64,000 bases of DNA from Seiridium cupressi (taxonomy: Eukaryota > Ascomycota > Sordariomycetes > Amphisphaeriales > Sporocadaceae): positions 1-64,000 of the forward strand of contig JARVKI010000008.1 in assembly GCA_036674765.1 (NCBI GenBank), read 5' to 3'. Position 1 is the stretch's first letter, and the number at the start of each line of letters is the position of its first letter. A program made the position numbers and the translations under genes. The notes beneath the pieces were generated by a model. It made no database searches. It had not been told where the DNA came from and was given only the letters and a program-made list of their open reading frames with translations. Shown in pieces: positions 35,401-47,066 of the stretch.

Positions 35401-37564
35401 AAAGAGGCTCTCCTCTTATCTGGACCGCTTCGAGAGGAAATACCCAGAACTCTACGATGCTCGCGAATTACTGGAAGCCCGGCTAGAGGGCATCCAGCTA
35501 CGGATTGACCAACTCAACAAGCGAAAGAAGACCCTCGACCAAGGATCCGGAGAGGTGCTGATAGTGTCGGTATTTGAGCGCACCAATAGCTTATCAGAGG
35601 TAGACTCGTCGACTCCACCGAGCAACAGCAGCATGATCGAAATACCCATGTACGACGAGAGCAACGCGCCCCTGGAATCGCCGACCCCATACAGCCCGAC
35701 GGATTACAACCCCTATCACTGGCATGTTACTTACCCGTATGGCATCCCTCCACCGGATGGCGGGGAAACCTCGAGGACCGTCACGCCACAGCCGCCCCCT
35801 ACGGAAGTCTTCGACTCTATCTCGGTCCCAGAAGACTACGAGCCGCACACGTCTCACACGAATCATAGGACAATTAAGCGGCACTCTGAACGTCGCTACC
35901 ACGATACTGCTGGTGCTTGGAGAGCCTCACCTCAAATCCTGAGTGACCCGCGCGTGAGTCTTAGCAGAGAGACCGTGAAAGGTGTCATCAGCCCGCCATC
36001 TGTGCCCACTCAGCGTGGAGGAAGGTCCAATTCATCCGGCAGCAACCATGTGACGTTCAATAGTGATGCTGAGATGACCCTCAATAAGATCACTAGAGGC
36101 GCTCCTCCTCCAGTAAGAGGTGGTACATTGGCGGGCAACAGGAGCCGATCTTCATCAGGGGGAAGCACCTTGCTAATGCGACCCAAGCTCATCCCAGGAC
36201 GGACTTCATACAGTAATGCGCAGGCCGAAGCAGCACTGGAAGATGAACATCCAACTCCAACATTTTCAAATATCATGGGAACATCGCCGGCGCCGTCCTC
36301 GACTTACACAGCCGCGACTCTCTTGCGCCTCAAAGAACAGACCGACAAGCCAATCTCCACGGATGGTCTAGCTCCAGTCAAGGTGTCGAGCCCACTCACT
36401 GCAGATCCTCTGACAACAACATCTCCACTGGAGGGCATCATCCCAGCATCTATGGTGCATAGCCTGGATGAACTCCCTGAGCCGGGTCGCTCATCGCAGC
36501 CTGGATCTAGACGTTCGTCCGGACAAAAAGGTCGCTCTGCTAGGTCAAGCCCAGCACAGTATACCGGTCCGTTCCAGCCACCACCGATCCCTTTCGAAGT
36601 CAACACGACAAGCAGTTTGCACTCTGGTCCTGGCCAAGGCGATGTAAGACGAACAACCTCTTATGGCCGTCTCAATCAATCCGCCATCTACGAAGAGGAA
36701 GACTACGAAACAATGACGCATTCAATGCCATCTGTGCGGCCATATCCGTCGAGCCGCTCACCTAGTCCACCATACCCTCACACTTCATCCGCTGCACGTC
36801 CAGATCATCCCGCTGTCTCTGTCCATCCGCCGCCCTGGACGGCGTCTGATGCACGCCTGGATTACCCCCCACCAGGGTACTGGAGCCAGCCCATGAGCCG
36901 CGACGTCTCTCACCAATCTTCAAACAGCCACGGCTCAGCACGCTCGCAGCCGGCTCGGAACCGGAGTCCATTGGTCGGTAGCGGATCAGTACAGAAGGGT
37001 GGCTCGGCGCCGACGTCACCGGCTCTGCAGCCCATGCAAAAACCTCGCAGCAGACGTCCTAGCGTCGTGGAGACGGAGCCGAGTCCGCGCCTGGGTCCAG
37101 CAGGCTTCGACGTCGAACCCACGAGCTATCAGATCTATCACGACTCTGCGCGCGGGCGACGGCGAGGAGGCAGCAGCGCCAGCATCTACCCCGGGCAGAT
37201 CGCCCAAGGTGCAAGCGAGAACCCGTCTCGGCCGAACTTCTTCCGGCGGTTCAGTAGACGGCGCCGCAGCGGCGACACATCGGGCCGTCCTCGTAGGGCC
37301 GAGAGCGCTGGTGGACGCCTGGTCAGAGGTGGTCTGGAGAATAGAGGAAGTCCCCGCGGGAGCCCAGACCTGAGAGGTGCTGGCGGTGTGTTCAATACTA
37401 GTCCTAACGTGGGTACTGGACGAGCGGAGAATATGGCACGGTCGACGTCGGGAAGTGGGGGGTTCAAGCTCGCGGACGGCACGGTGGTCGAGTTCGGGTC
37501 GAGTCCTCCTGCTGCGGGCGAAGGGAGTGGCTCTGGTGGTGACGTTGGGCTGGGAATTCTGTGA
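32443..37564 (+). CDS. Alpha/beta hydrolase + NB-ARC STAND protein, long disordered tail
   Basis: Five coding exons: 32443-32445 (the ATG alone), 32700-33641, 33737-33770, 33951-34973, 35025-37564; 1513 residues. Residues 24-300 are a serine-esterase-like alpha/beta hydrolase (DUF676/SesB type): VLVHGLNG at 27-34, nucleophile elbow HSLGG with Ser118, and a likely catalytic His257. An NB-ARC type NTPase follows, with P-loop GGGKTH at about 428-433 and WLLILDGIHF at about 506-515, then a winged-helix-like part. From about residue 850 to the end the protein is rich in Ser, Pro, Arg and Gly and lacks the WD, TPR or ankyrin repeats expected of NLRs. Introns are 254, 95, 180 and 51 bp. The third intron is uncertain: its sequence would read as protein for 45 codons, and a weak alternative donor at 33906 keeps the frame. 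A role in non-self recognition or cell death is inferred from architecture. Confidence 0.85.
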
Positions 37565-38758
37565 TGTGAAACAGGGCTATCAGCGGTGAGATTTCATTTG
37601 TCCTGTTTTATTTTGTTTCCCCCCCGACTTCCTTGAGGGGAGTGCGGGCGTGGTCTCGTGAGTGGGGGATATGGATGCATTGTTGGTCTTCGGAAAAGCT
37701 CGCATATCATCTCATAACACAACATAACAGTATATATATAGCATTGCTTCGTTCTGCATCATCGCGGGGAGGGTGGTTTACTTGGCATTTGATGTTTATA
37801 TGGTAGATAGAATCGGACAATATACGGGTTGAATGTCATAGTGCGTAGCTTTATTGATGAGATCAGTGAGAGCATCGGCGTTTACATCAGAGATTTCAAG
37901 GATCATTTTAGAACACATGCATGAAGCTGGGTCAACGATATAGTTGACTTTAACCAATCGAGGAGTAATCGTATCTGAGTAATGAATCCCACTATCTATC
38001 TGATGGCCATGATATTGAAGGGAACTATACCATGCCAGTACCCATCCACAGCCGGGTCTCTTGATCGTAGTTATTTAGAGTTCTTGGTACTTTTCCTAGA
38101 TATACAGCGCGTCCTCCACATGCCGCACCCTTGCAACATACTCATCATTTACAAGGGAAAATACGAGCAATCATCCACTATGGTACAAAAAGTTTCCCAG
38201 TCAGCTTTTTCATGCAAAACTAATCAAGCCCCTGCTCATGCACACACCTACCTAATCCAGCAGGGAGAACCTTGCCTAGCTAGTCGTGCAAGACCCGACT
38301 CAGGTCTCGTCAAGTTCACTGGTAGAATCCCTCCAGCACATATATCCATTTGAGGACCAGAACCCCTTTTCTCATTCCTCCGGTGAACACCCAGGCACGG
38401 TCATTGTATGACACTTGTCCACGGGCGAGCTAATACTTCGTGTGATAGCTGTGAAAGCTCTGATTAGGGCGAGTCGTAGTCTCAGATGTAAGTACTCTAA
38501 TGGCGTCGGGTATAGCTCCGTCATGAACCGTGTGTCCAGGCGACACCGTTGCCGATGGAAGGTCTTTTTGGTCGCTATGCCGGAGAATGACCGCAGCCGG
38601 GCGACAGTCGACATGAGTCGCTATTCAGTGAGACATTTTTTGCTCACTCAAAGCGATATGTGCATAGACTTGCAACTCAGCCAAATCCATATCTTCTCCG
38701 CCTCCAGGTCAGTCTCCCGACTGATAGCGGCCACAGCGAAATCTCTCATCCCACGAGT
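37565..38758. other. Intergenic region
   Basis: Convergent ends of the NB-ARC gene (plus) and the small membrane protein gene (minus). Contains a short TA-rich tract near 37.73 kb. No gene recognised. Confidence 0.45.
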
Positions 38759-39139
38759 TCACACATCCTTCCTCTCATCCCCATCCACCTCCGCCAGCTC
38801 CGGCCTTTGCTTCCTCCCGCCCTCCGCACCAGGCTGATCCAGCCCTGACTTGACGACCAGCTGATCGGCCCACTTGACGCCCGTGCGCAGACACACGAGC
38901 GCCGTGGGCCAGAAGATGGCCCAGACGACGAGCTGCGGGGCGACGGCGTTCATGGGGCCCTTCAGCCTCCGGCGCTGGACCTGCGTGATCCAGAGCAGGC
39001 GGCCGGCCGCGAGGGTCAGGAGCGAGTAGGTCAGCGTGTCCTTCTTGCGCGACAGCTTCTCCGCGAACCAGAGCTGCGAGAGGCGGGGCGGGAGCTGCGC
39101 TGTTGGAGGGGTTGGGTGCGCTGATGGGGGCGACGACAT
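38759..39139 (-). CDS. Small membrane-associated protein, unknown
   Basis: 126 residues from the ATG at 39139; the frame continues upstream but without another ATG. A Pro-rich N-terminus (about 20 residues) leads to a basic stretch with LSRKKD, then two weakly hydrophobic segments at about 38-52 (LTYSLLTLAAGRLLW) and 68-82 (VVWAIFWPTALVCL), and a charged C-terminal tail. No signal peptide. It looks like a small two-helix membrane protein, perhaps mitochondrial or ER, but I do not recognise the family. The preceding region up to 39317 carries its promoter. Confidence 0.6.
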   Translation of the reverse strand: MSSPPSAHPTPPTAQLPPRLSQLWFAEKLSRKKDTLTYSLLTLAAGRLLWITQVQRRRLKGPMNAVAPQLVVWAIFWPTALVCLRTGVKWADQLVVKSGLDQPGAEGGRKQRPELAEVDGDERKDV

Positions 39140-39629
39140 GGTTCCTGTGGGGAATGTGTTGGCTGACAGGCTCTCTGAAATGGCGATCAGTTCAGGAGCG
39201 GAACTTCGTTGGGCCTGTATAAAGATCGCGATGAAGGCTTGTTTGTATGGAATGAGATGGGATGATAAGACGTCCAACCGCGAGGTTGGGTGTAATCGGC
39301 TTACCTTAGGGGCTTGAGCGGGGCTATTGGGTGCTTATCGCCTCTGATCCCCCAAAAGGTTCACAAAGCAGATGGTGAGTTCGGTCATTTCAGTATGAAA
39401 TAACTGCATGAGAATTATTGTTTTGTGGTATTGCCGAGTTGATCTCATGTCGCTAATCATGCTGGCCCTTATTCATACTGAGCATGTATGCAGGCTCTAA
39501 GCCAAACTCTAAATCTTCCCTATGGACGCCTAGATGCATGCACTCCCTATTAATGACCAGATGTACAGGGGAGACCTAGTCTATTGAACACATAACCAAT
39601 CATCACATCCAAATTTGACTGGGTCAATG
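39140..39629. other. Intergenic spacer
   Basis: Promoter of the small membrane protein and 3-prime flank of the DHA1 transporter (both minus). Nothing else recognised. Confidence 0.4.
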
Positions 39630-41635
39630 TCATGTTCGTACGATGGCCCCATCATTAGACTTCCTCGGCGCGGCATCGACTTGTGTGCCAGCCTCTTTCT
39701 CGATATCCGGTCCAAGAGTTGCCCCAGCCTCTCTCTCCAGCATGGGATTGGCGGCCGCGTTCTCTGCTTGTCTGTCCCTCCTTTTCTGTGATTTCTCGGT
39801 CCTACGCTCGTTCTTCTCCGCGTCTTCCCTCAGTTGTTTGATGGCCGGGCTGTTGGCTCTGATCTTTGCGCCGTACTTGTAGAAGATGATGGGGATTGGG
39901 ATCATGGCCACCTCTAGAAGGCCTAGTAGCGTACCTGCCCACTGCGGCGACATGGAGGTGTACATAGTTGGCCCAGCCAGTGGCAGTGTTCCGCCGAAAA
40001 GACTTCTCGTTACAGCATTTCCAGCCAACGCAGAAGCGGCGTAGATTCCGTACGCGCCAGCTAGATAATTACTGCCGTAGATGAAGCTGATAGTGTTTCC
40101 GGCGCCGAAAGGAATGCCGAATGCGATTGGAATAGCCCAGTGAATCGTCACCGGCAGACAGGTCCAGCTGAATACGAGTTGCCCGATCGGTGTCAGGATT
40201 GCTCCAATAATCATGACTCTCGCGGTCGCTTCTGGGGGTACCTTTCCAGTCGCAGGGTCCTTCGGGTGCGAGTTTATGATCCTGCGAAGCAAAGGTTCGC
40301 CCAGAATAACCATCATGGTACCAGTTCCAATACCGATGAATGCCAGTCCCGAAATGCCTGGGCCCCAACCGCGGTATTGTCTAAAGACAATTGGATATGC
40401 GACGAAGCATAGATACAAAATACCGTAGATGAGCGAGATCCACAGATTGAAGAACCAAAGGATCGGCTCAGTGAAGAACAGCACGAAAGGGCGCATGAGG
40501 TTGACTTTCAACAGTTCGAATAATGAAATTCTGCTGTCATAACGAGACCACCACCTCTCGTCGTCCATTTCCTTTCGGATGCGGGCTGCTTTCCGCTGGA
40601 GAATCATGGGTGCATATGTCTCCTTTGTCGTGAACATGGTCAGGGTTGCAGCACCAGCGAGGATCAGAACAAGCCAGTTGTCCCACCGCCAGCCCAGATA
40701 CTGGAACACAAACCCACCAATGACCGGCCCAGTGACTGGACCATTGATTGGGGCAATTGACCAAAGTGACATGACCAAGGCACGAGTTTCTTCAGTTGAT
40801 ATGTCCACGACGGTACCTGCGCTGTTAGAGACCATTGCCGCGCCGAATACAGCCCTATATTTACGTCAGTGCCGTTATTCGGCTGCGTCCAGTCCAAGTC
40901 TGCCAAGGTAGAGGGGCCTTACCCAAAGAATCTCACAACAATAATCTCAGCGAGCGAAGTTGCAACACAAGTCGGTATGACAAGGATAGTGAAGATGGCC
41001 ATGCAGACGCAATAGACCGGTCGCCGTCCCCATATCTCACTAGCAGGCGCAACAAGCAAGCTTCCCACGGCAAGCCCGATCAAGTAGGACGTCACGCCGA
41101 GGGTCACAATTGTCGAGCTCTTTACATTGAATTCTTCCTGGAGCCCGCTGATTGCAGCCGTATAGCTCGTACTGTAAAGCACCACTACCCAAGTGGTGAA
41201 CGATATACAGAACGTCACCCAGGCACGGTACGCAACAGACCAGTTTCGAGGATTTTCTGGGTCATCGTCCTCAAAGGCTACTTCAAAATCAGGTGGCCGT
41301 GATGCTGTGCTCCCAGCACTCGTGGCGGTCCGGGTGCGGCCAATAGCTCCCCTATCGTAGTCCTCGTCGTCCACGCCATAGCCTTGAGAGATTGCTAGCT
41401 CCAAGGGCGCGAGAGGGTCACTATCATCAGAGGCATGAGTTGCATGGGATGATGCATGGGATCCGCGCCGTGCACGACTGGCATGACTGGCTCTGCTTGT
41501 CGGCCGCGCTGGTTTCTCTTGGATAGTTGAATGGGATGAGCGGTTGGATGGACTCAAAGATGTTTCACGGGCTGTAGAATCGGCGTCCACGTCGCCAAGA
41601 TTGGCCGATGAGCCGGAATCCTTAGTCTCAACCAT
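39630..41635 (-). CDS. DHA1-family MFS transporter (second copy)
   Basis: Two exons (40923-41635, 39630-40854; 68-bp intron, GTAAGG donor) give 645 residues. The N-terminal 135 residues are Ser/His/Arg-rich cytosol, ending in the family sequence DPENPRNWSVAYRAW before TM1. Twelve helices follow, with GSLLVAPASEIWGRRPVY at loop 2-3, an exon joint in RFFG/AVFGAAM, PINGPVTGPVIGGFVFQYLGWRW after TM5, and SNYLAGAYGIYAASALAGNA plus PLAGPTMYTSM in the second half. A charged C-terminal tail of about 80 residues contains many Arg and Glu. Members export drugs, polyamines or metabolites by proton antiport. The substrate is unknown. It resembles the 19.7-kb transporter in class but has different exon joints and tails, so it is not a recent duplicate. 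Confidence 0.93.
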
Positions 41636-43469
41636 GTTTATGTGCAGCCTTCCGAGGGGCTTAGGTGGCGCACGGGGCTGGGGGGTGCCGCTCTCCTATG
41701 TACCTAGGTAGTTATTATGTAATTGATAGGGATGGTAAAGGAACAAGAATGGAGACCTGCACAATCAGCTACATGGAGTGGGAGTTGAATCTCAAGGACT
41801 GGGGAAAGAATACGGGGAAACGGCAACACAATCCAAGGAAGAGTCATCGATTGAAGGGGGGAAGGGGAGAAAATAAAAGGAAACGCAGGGACCAGAACTA
41901 CAAAGAAACTCGCGAAGCGCGAAGACGCGAGGATACATAGGTGCCATATCTTGCTCACTTCAGCTGCGCCGCATAGGCTATCACCTACGGGCATTCTGCA
42001 GCACCCAACAAACGCCGCCTGAGAATCAGATAACCAAAACTTTCTGACGAAACCCTTGCCTAGCCTTGGGGGGATGATGTGATTCGTGCTAGGCTGGCGG
42101 GGGGCAGCATAACGGGCGTTGATCGCCGAACTGGCCCAGCGCGCTTCTACGGCCCCGCTCCCCTGGGCCATAACGCCAACTGCTGTGTCATTGGACATTG
42201 TCAGGGGCTAGTGTGCAGCATACAATGTGATGACATCTGAGGAAAGCAAACAACTTTCTACCCGCAGTAGCGGTAGGGCCAGGCATGCAACGGACGGCCG
42301 CGGCTGTGATGTCCATAGGATTTCTGTGCGGGGAGTGTTAGTGATGACTCCTGACTCGCTTGTGAGAGTTCCATGACCGGAAGGGAATATGTGACCAACC
42401 ATGGTGCGTTCCGGCAGCAGAGGCCAACCCAACATACGTAGCTGGAGATTACACTTATCCCCGCTCGTTTTGACGTTTTTCGTGGTTGGTGCTAATCCTA
42501 AAGCAGACCATTATGCCTGGCTACGGCGCTGATCAGCCGAAGTGATAGTGGAGCTCTAATCGTCGAACCAGGCGGCTGGGTGCAGAACAAAGTTTGAGAG
42601 GTCGGACAAAGCCCAACCAACGACCTCGGAAGAGCCGTGTTCTCATAACAATGGGATTCCAGTCAAAGTCGCATTTGGGATCCTTCCACTTCAGAGCTCC
42701 CAATGCTGCAGACACCGGTCAGGTAGCGTCCCGAATAACCAGAACCAGGTTGCCTCGCCTCATGGTCACATTTTGACGCTGGCAGCAGTCACTGAAAGCA
42801 AGCAATCTTGCATCCTGCAGCTGCGCGGACAAGGATTCGCGTGCGCACGGCACAATGCGCATGTACAGAACATGTCCCTACATGCATTGCAGGTACCAAA
42901 ACAACCGTACATAGTGCAGCTGCACCGGAAACAACGGGGTCGATTCTTGATCCTTGTTTCTATGAAGCACAAGATCTGTGGTTTGGTTTACTGCCATTGT
43001 TCAGCCGATGCTGAATGTGACATGACTATAAACAGAGTCATGGGTTTCTGATAGACAAAGGATCAGTTTTATACCTGTCAAGGGTTTCACATAGACAAAG
43101 GATTAGGTTCATGCTTAATACGAACAGGCTACACTAGTTAGAGAGTAATTGTAGCACTTGGTGCTACAACTGTTCTCTATCCCGTACCCTACCATACCCC
43201 ATGTGACAGACATGTTATACATGTCACGGAAACAGCGTGAGTGTTACTGTAACAGCCGAGTGATATGAACACAACACGGTTGTATAGCCCAAGACATAAT
43301 GTTACAACAAGAAACAACATTCTTATCCATTCCGTCGCCATGCATATATATATAATGATCCACTAGCGCCCCTCCTATCCCATCCACCACCTCCACACCA
43401 CCACAAACACCAACAAACTTAATCACAACTCCATCTCACTAACCAATCAACCAACCAACTTTAGCGATC
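41636..43469. other. 1.8-kb divergent intergenic region
   Basis: Between the DHA1 transporter (minus) and the small gene at 43470 (plus), holding both promoters. Two imperfect 33-bp repeats lie at about 43045-43113 (core TAGACAAAGGAT). Near 43344-43356 a TA-rich TATA-like stretch precedes a long CA-rich leader of the small gene. No further gene recognised. Confidence 0.45.
43344..43356 (+). promoter_or_regulatory. TATA-like element of small gene
   Basis: A run of ATATATATATA just upstream of a pyrimidine/CA-rich leader of about 110 bases that ends at the ATG at 43470. The CA-rich leader lacking G is typical of strongly expressed fungal genes. Confidence 0.45.
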
Positions 43470-43814
43470 ATGGGCTTTCTGTCGATCATCATGGGTTGCT
43501 TTGTAGGCAACCCAAAGGTGACGACAACACGCTCAGCACTCTCATCGGACGCCGGCGCAGCCAGTCAGAGCCCGCCTCGAAGGAGGCCCCGGCGTTGCGA
43601 CTCCCGCGAGATTCTCGTGCAGATTGGCAACGATGAGCACGACCACAACCAGCGACTGTGGCGAGATCCTTACACTGGTGAGATCTTCCGCGGCAACCTC
43701 GAGCTGGTGAGTAGGTAGGTTGTTCTCCCCATCATTCTTCCCTCCGTTCCTTACTCTTAGATGAGTAAGTTCCGCAATGCCTTTCTTCCTCGGAAAGGCC
43801 GCTTTCGCTCTTGA
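43470..43814 (+). CDS. Small basic protein with duplicated last exon
   Basis: Two exons: 43470-43706 and 43761-43814, with a 54-bp intron (GTGAGT donor, CTCTTAG acceptor); 96 residues. The N-terminus MGFLSIIMGCF could be lipidated (Gly2 and Cys10, inference). A Pro/Arg-rich patch, RRRPRRC, precedes a folded-looking part with RLWRDPYTGEIFRG; the last 17 residues come from the second exon. Downstream a second copy of that exon, with its own acceptor at 43923 and its own stop at 43975-43977, could serve as an alternative end. Strong promoter and leader suggest high expression. No family recognised. Confidence 0.65.
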
Positions 43815-44065
43815 GACGAGGTCCCAATATCTTCTCCGCTAAGGTATGGTACCTCTTCTATGCCAATCTCTTTCGCTCATGGAGAGTCGAGGTCCTAAGA
43901 TCTCCTCCGCTCCTTGCTCTTAGATGGGTAAGTTCCGCAATGACTTTCTTCCTCGGGAAGGCCGCATTGGCTCTTGAGTCGAGGTCCTAAGATCTCCTCT
44001 GCCAAGGTATAGTACCCTCTTCTATGCCACGACCTATCGTTTATGGGAGTCGAGGTCATGGATCT
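43741..44065 (+). repeat. Tandem duplication including a terminal exon
   Basis: Two head-to-tail copies of about 163 bp (43741-43903 and 43904-44065). Each contains the intron end, a TAG acceptor, a 17-codon coding segment and its stop. The peptides are MSKFRNAFLPRKGRFRS and MGKFRNDFLPREGRIGS, 12 of 17 residues identical. The spacer after the stop is also repeated (GTCGAGGTCC...TAAGATCTCC type strings). Confidence 0.85.
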
Positions 44066-45103
44066 CCTCCTAGTTAAGTTAATGCTGTTCAGTTCTGTTA
44101 GACAGCAAAAGTAGTAAACCCCCACATAATAAAAAAAAAATCTGTTTCCCCAAAACAAGTTTTCTCCCACATGATTTGCTTGTGATATTAATTGAGTTGT
44201 CGCTGCCGTTACGCCAATAAACACTCTTATGTGACTGATGATGTAATCGTTCAGACGTGTTTCCCAATATGCCCCCACCAGTATCTTGAGTCGGCGTACA
44301 GTGCTGTTAGCGAGTGCCACAGCCGTCAAATCTCGGTAAGGGCTTTAGTACTATTTATGCAACATGCCGGGTTATTAGCAAGATAAGTGCATTGTACTTT
44401 AGTGTTGATTTCCTTTGTTGGGGGCAGGGGTTGGGGTATAAAGCAGTAAAGGGGGTCCCTCTGAGGACAATGGTTTAAGAAACAAAATGAATCATTGCTT
44501 AAAACAAAGTCTTCTCTTCTACTGGGTTTAGTGAACCATATTCACTGCTTTTCCTGGTCTGCACTTACGCACCGCCAGCTGTTCTGGTGGTGGAAAGCGT
44601 GAGTCTCACCCGGCCCGTCGGCCTCCACTCCATGGTAGCGATGAGCTCAAACTGTAGAGTACGCAGAAGGCACTGGTAGCCCCAATAAAATAATACGCAC
44701 CGCCAGCTGGAGATGCAATTATAATCGTGGTTTCTGGCCCAAGCTAATCATGTTATTTAGGCCCTTCAAGCGGCTGCATGTTTGACTCTTCAAGTATATT
44801 TCATGTTTCGCTGACCATGTGCGCATTCGTAGGCCTACGAGCTGTTTTCCATAGTAGACCCTTCTGGGGGTATCTCGACATGTCTCAAAGCAACCTGTTT
44901 TCCTTCCAACGCCTTGCAAACTTAAATGCTAGTAAGCAAATCAGGAATGACGTAGCCCTTGTCGTACATTCCGAATCAAACAGATGACATATTATGGCTG
45001 CTGCAATTCAACGAGTGGTTGCAACTGTCAACCGAGATCGAGCATAGTCGTGTCAACTCCGAACTGTGTAGCCCCAACCTTCTTGGGAATAACGTCACTA
45101 CTT
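44066..45103. other. Intergenic region with a 15-bp direct repeat
   Basis: AT-rich spacer at the convergent ends of the small gene and the HAD protein. The 15-mer ACGCACCGCCAGCTG occurs at 44567-44581 and again at 44695-44709. The 113 bases in between are GC-richer than the surroundings. No coding sequence recognised. Confidence 0.5.
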
Positions 45104-47066
45104 CTAGTAGAGATTTTGTAAGTCCACTGCCCCATTGCCAAACCCACCAGAGGCACCGGCCGGTCGGCCAGAGGCACCTTGCTGCTGGGAATTTGACTGA
45201 TAAGGATTATAAGAGGCGGACGGCGGCTGCGACTGGTTCGATTGAAAGTTGGAATTCCCAGATGATAACGAGGGGAAACTGTCATCGTACGAAACCCCAG
45301 AGTTCGCACCGCCGTACACCTGGCTGTCACGGTTGCCAACATCATCGAGCGATTTGTAGTTGTGTCCGCCACCTCGACCGCCGCGACCACCACCCTTATG
45401 ATGACCACCGCCACGGGGTCCGGAGCGGTAACCTCGACTCGGGGTGTTATTGCCGTTGCCTCGGTTGAAGCCACCACCACGGGCTTGATGATTTCCGCCG
45501 CGCCCGTTGTGAGAACCACGATCTCCGCGAGAGTTAGCAAAATTGCCACTGCCATCGCGGGGACGCGGGTGGTGACCGTCGTGGTCATCACCAGTGTGCT
45601 TACGCTTGGACGCCTTGTTAGCAAATAAGCTTTCGTAGGCGTTCTCGCTAGGGTCTTCGGGTTCGATACGAAGTAACACCTTCTCGCCCACGTGCGTCTC
45701 TAGAATGTAGGCCTTCTCAGGTGGGACTGGCTGCCAGTTCTGGATTTTGCCCGCGTCCATGGGTCTCGCGCCTTTTCTAATGGCCAGCACGACAAGAGGA
45801 CTCGGATTGTCCGTGTGATATTTGGCCGTCGCAGGGACTGGTTCAACGGATGCAGCCCAAATACTGTTCTCAAAGCAGCCTGTGCCGGTCACCTTCCACT
45901 TCATCTTGGCGCCCATGCCCCCAACCTTCTCCAAAATGCTCTGGGGACATGGCCGCGGGCAGATCATAATATTGTTGCCATGAACTTTGAGATCGTTGCC
46001 CGTGGGGAAGTTAGCCAGCTTCAATAGCTTCTTCGTGTCCTCTTTGCCAACCATGTAGCTCGTGAAGAAGACAGTCTTCTTGATCATCAGTGGCCCCTGA
46101 CCTCGACCACCTTTTTGCGACGGCTTCTGGCGGAGGAGTGCATTGTGGCTGTTGATGAGATGTTGTATCTCGGCCACCTCGACCACGGGATCTAGGAAGG
46201 TGGAGATTTCGGCGACCTGTATGACCTCGGCCGTGATGGGACCACGAGTCTTTTGTCCTCCGTAACCCTCCTGGCGCTTATTGTAATCGGTAAAGAAGTT
46301 GCGGAAGCCGGAGACATGCTTCACTCGGTCCTCGTAAACGCGGATCTCCTCAGCGTGTTTGTATGTCTCCATCAGGGACTCGAGGAAGATTTGCTTGAAG
46401 TTCATGGTGCTCGTGAATCGCTCATTGCAGGGCCCGACGGCAGGCTTCAAGCCGATCATGTCGAAATCGAGGCCCTTACTTGCCACTATGCGCTTCAACA
46501 GGTCCGTGAATCCGCGCTCAGATCTTCCGGTCAGCATGACGGCCAGAGCATCCTTCTGTTGCATGCTGAGCTTCACGAGCTCGGCAATCTTCTCGTTCCA
46601 CCAGCCCTCCCATGCCCGTGGCTCTTCGCGCTCGACGCCGTCGCCTGTTGCTGCTAGAATCCGCGAGTCGTGCCACCAACCACCATTGATGAATATGTCA
46701 GGCGATGCGAGACTACCGAGTGTCTGGCCATTCCATAGCTTCGGGTTCGGGAGAGGGGTCTTGAAAAGCGTGTTGTCGAAATCGTACACATGGATCGCCT
46801 TGATCTCGTCAACAGCTAAAAGAGGTCAATTTCATGTCTACGGCGACTGGCGCAAACATGCAATCCGATGCGCAATGGATAGGTCGGTACTCACGAGGCA
46901 GCTGTTTGTTCAGAATAGACCATCTGCCCAAAGCAGTTACCGTATGAGTGTTGGTGACAGGCCCATTCTGAGCGGCGCCATTCTTGGCGCCAGAGAAGCT
47001 TGTTGACATGGTTCGGCGCGCAAGGAGATTGAAAGGACTGCGAAACCGGTGGATGATTGGATGCAT
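45104..47066 (-). CDS. HAD-domain RNA-repair-like protein with RGG tail
   Basis: Two exons (46895-47066, 45104-46815; 79-bp intron, GTGAGT donor) encode 627 residues. The HAD-type motif VYDFDNTLF at 67-75 places the nucleophile at Asp69 and its partner at Asp71; MLTGRSERGF is motif II and VYEDRVKHVSGF motif III. This is the fungal family known as Swiss-Army-Knife RNA-repair-like HAD proteins. The last 120 residues form an RGG box rich in Arg-Gly-Gly, His, Asn and Ser (for example RGGGHHKGGGRGG), ending in a Gln/Asn/Ser-rich part, typical of RNA binding and granule partition. The first 19 residues before a second Met are Arg-rich with hydrophobics and could be a mitochondrial presequence, or translation may start at Met20. 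The biological substrate is unknown. Confidence 0.85.

Noticed and set aside
36010..37482. Antisense frames over the Ser/Pro-rich tail
   Set aside because: Shadow frames of a GC-rich coding exon; the sense frame is continuous and in phase with the upstream domains.
43043..43113. CRISPR-like direct repeats
   Set aside because: Two imperfect copies only, in a fungal genome; no array.
45028..45624. Antisense low-complexity frames over the RGG region
   Set aside because: Repetitive Thr/Val/Ala text arises from the reverse of the RGG-coding sequence.
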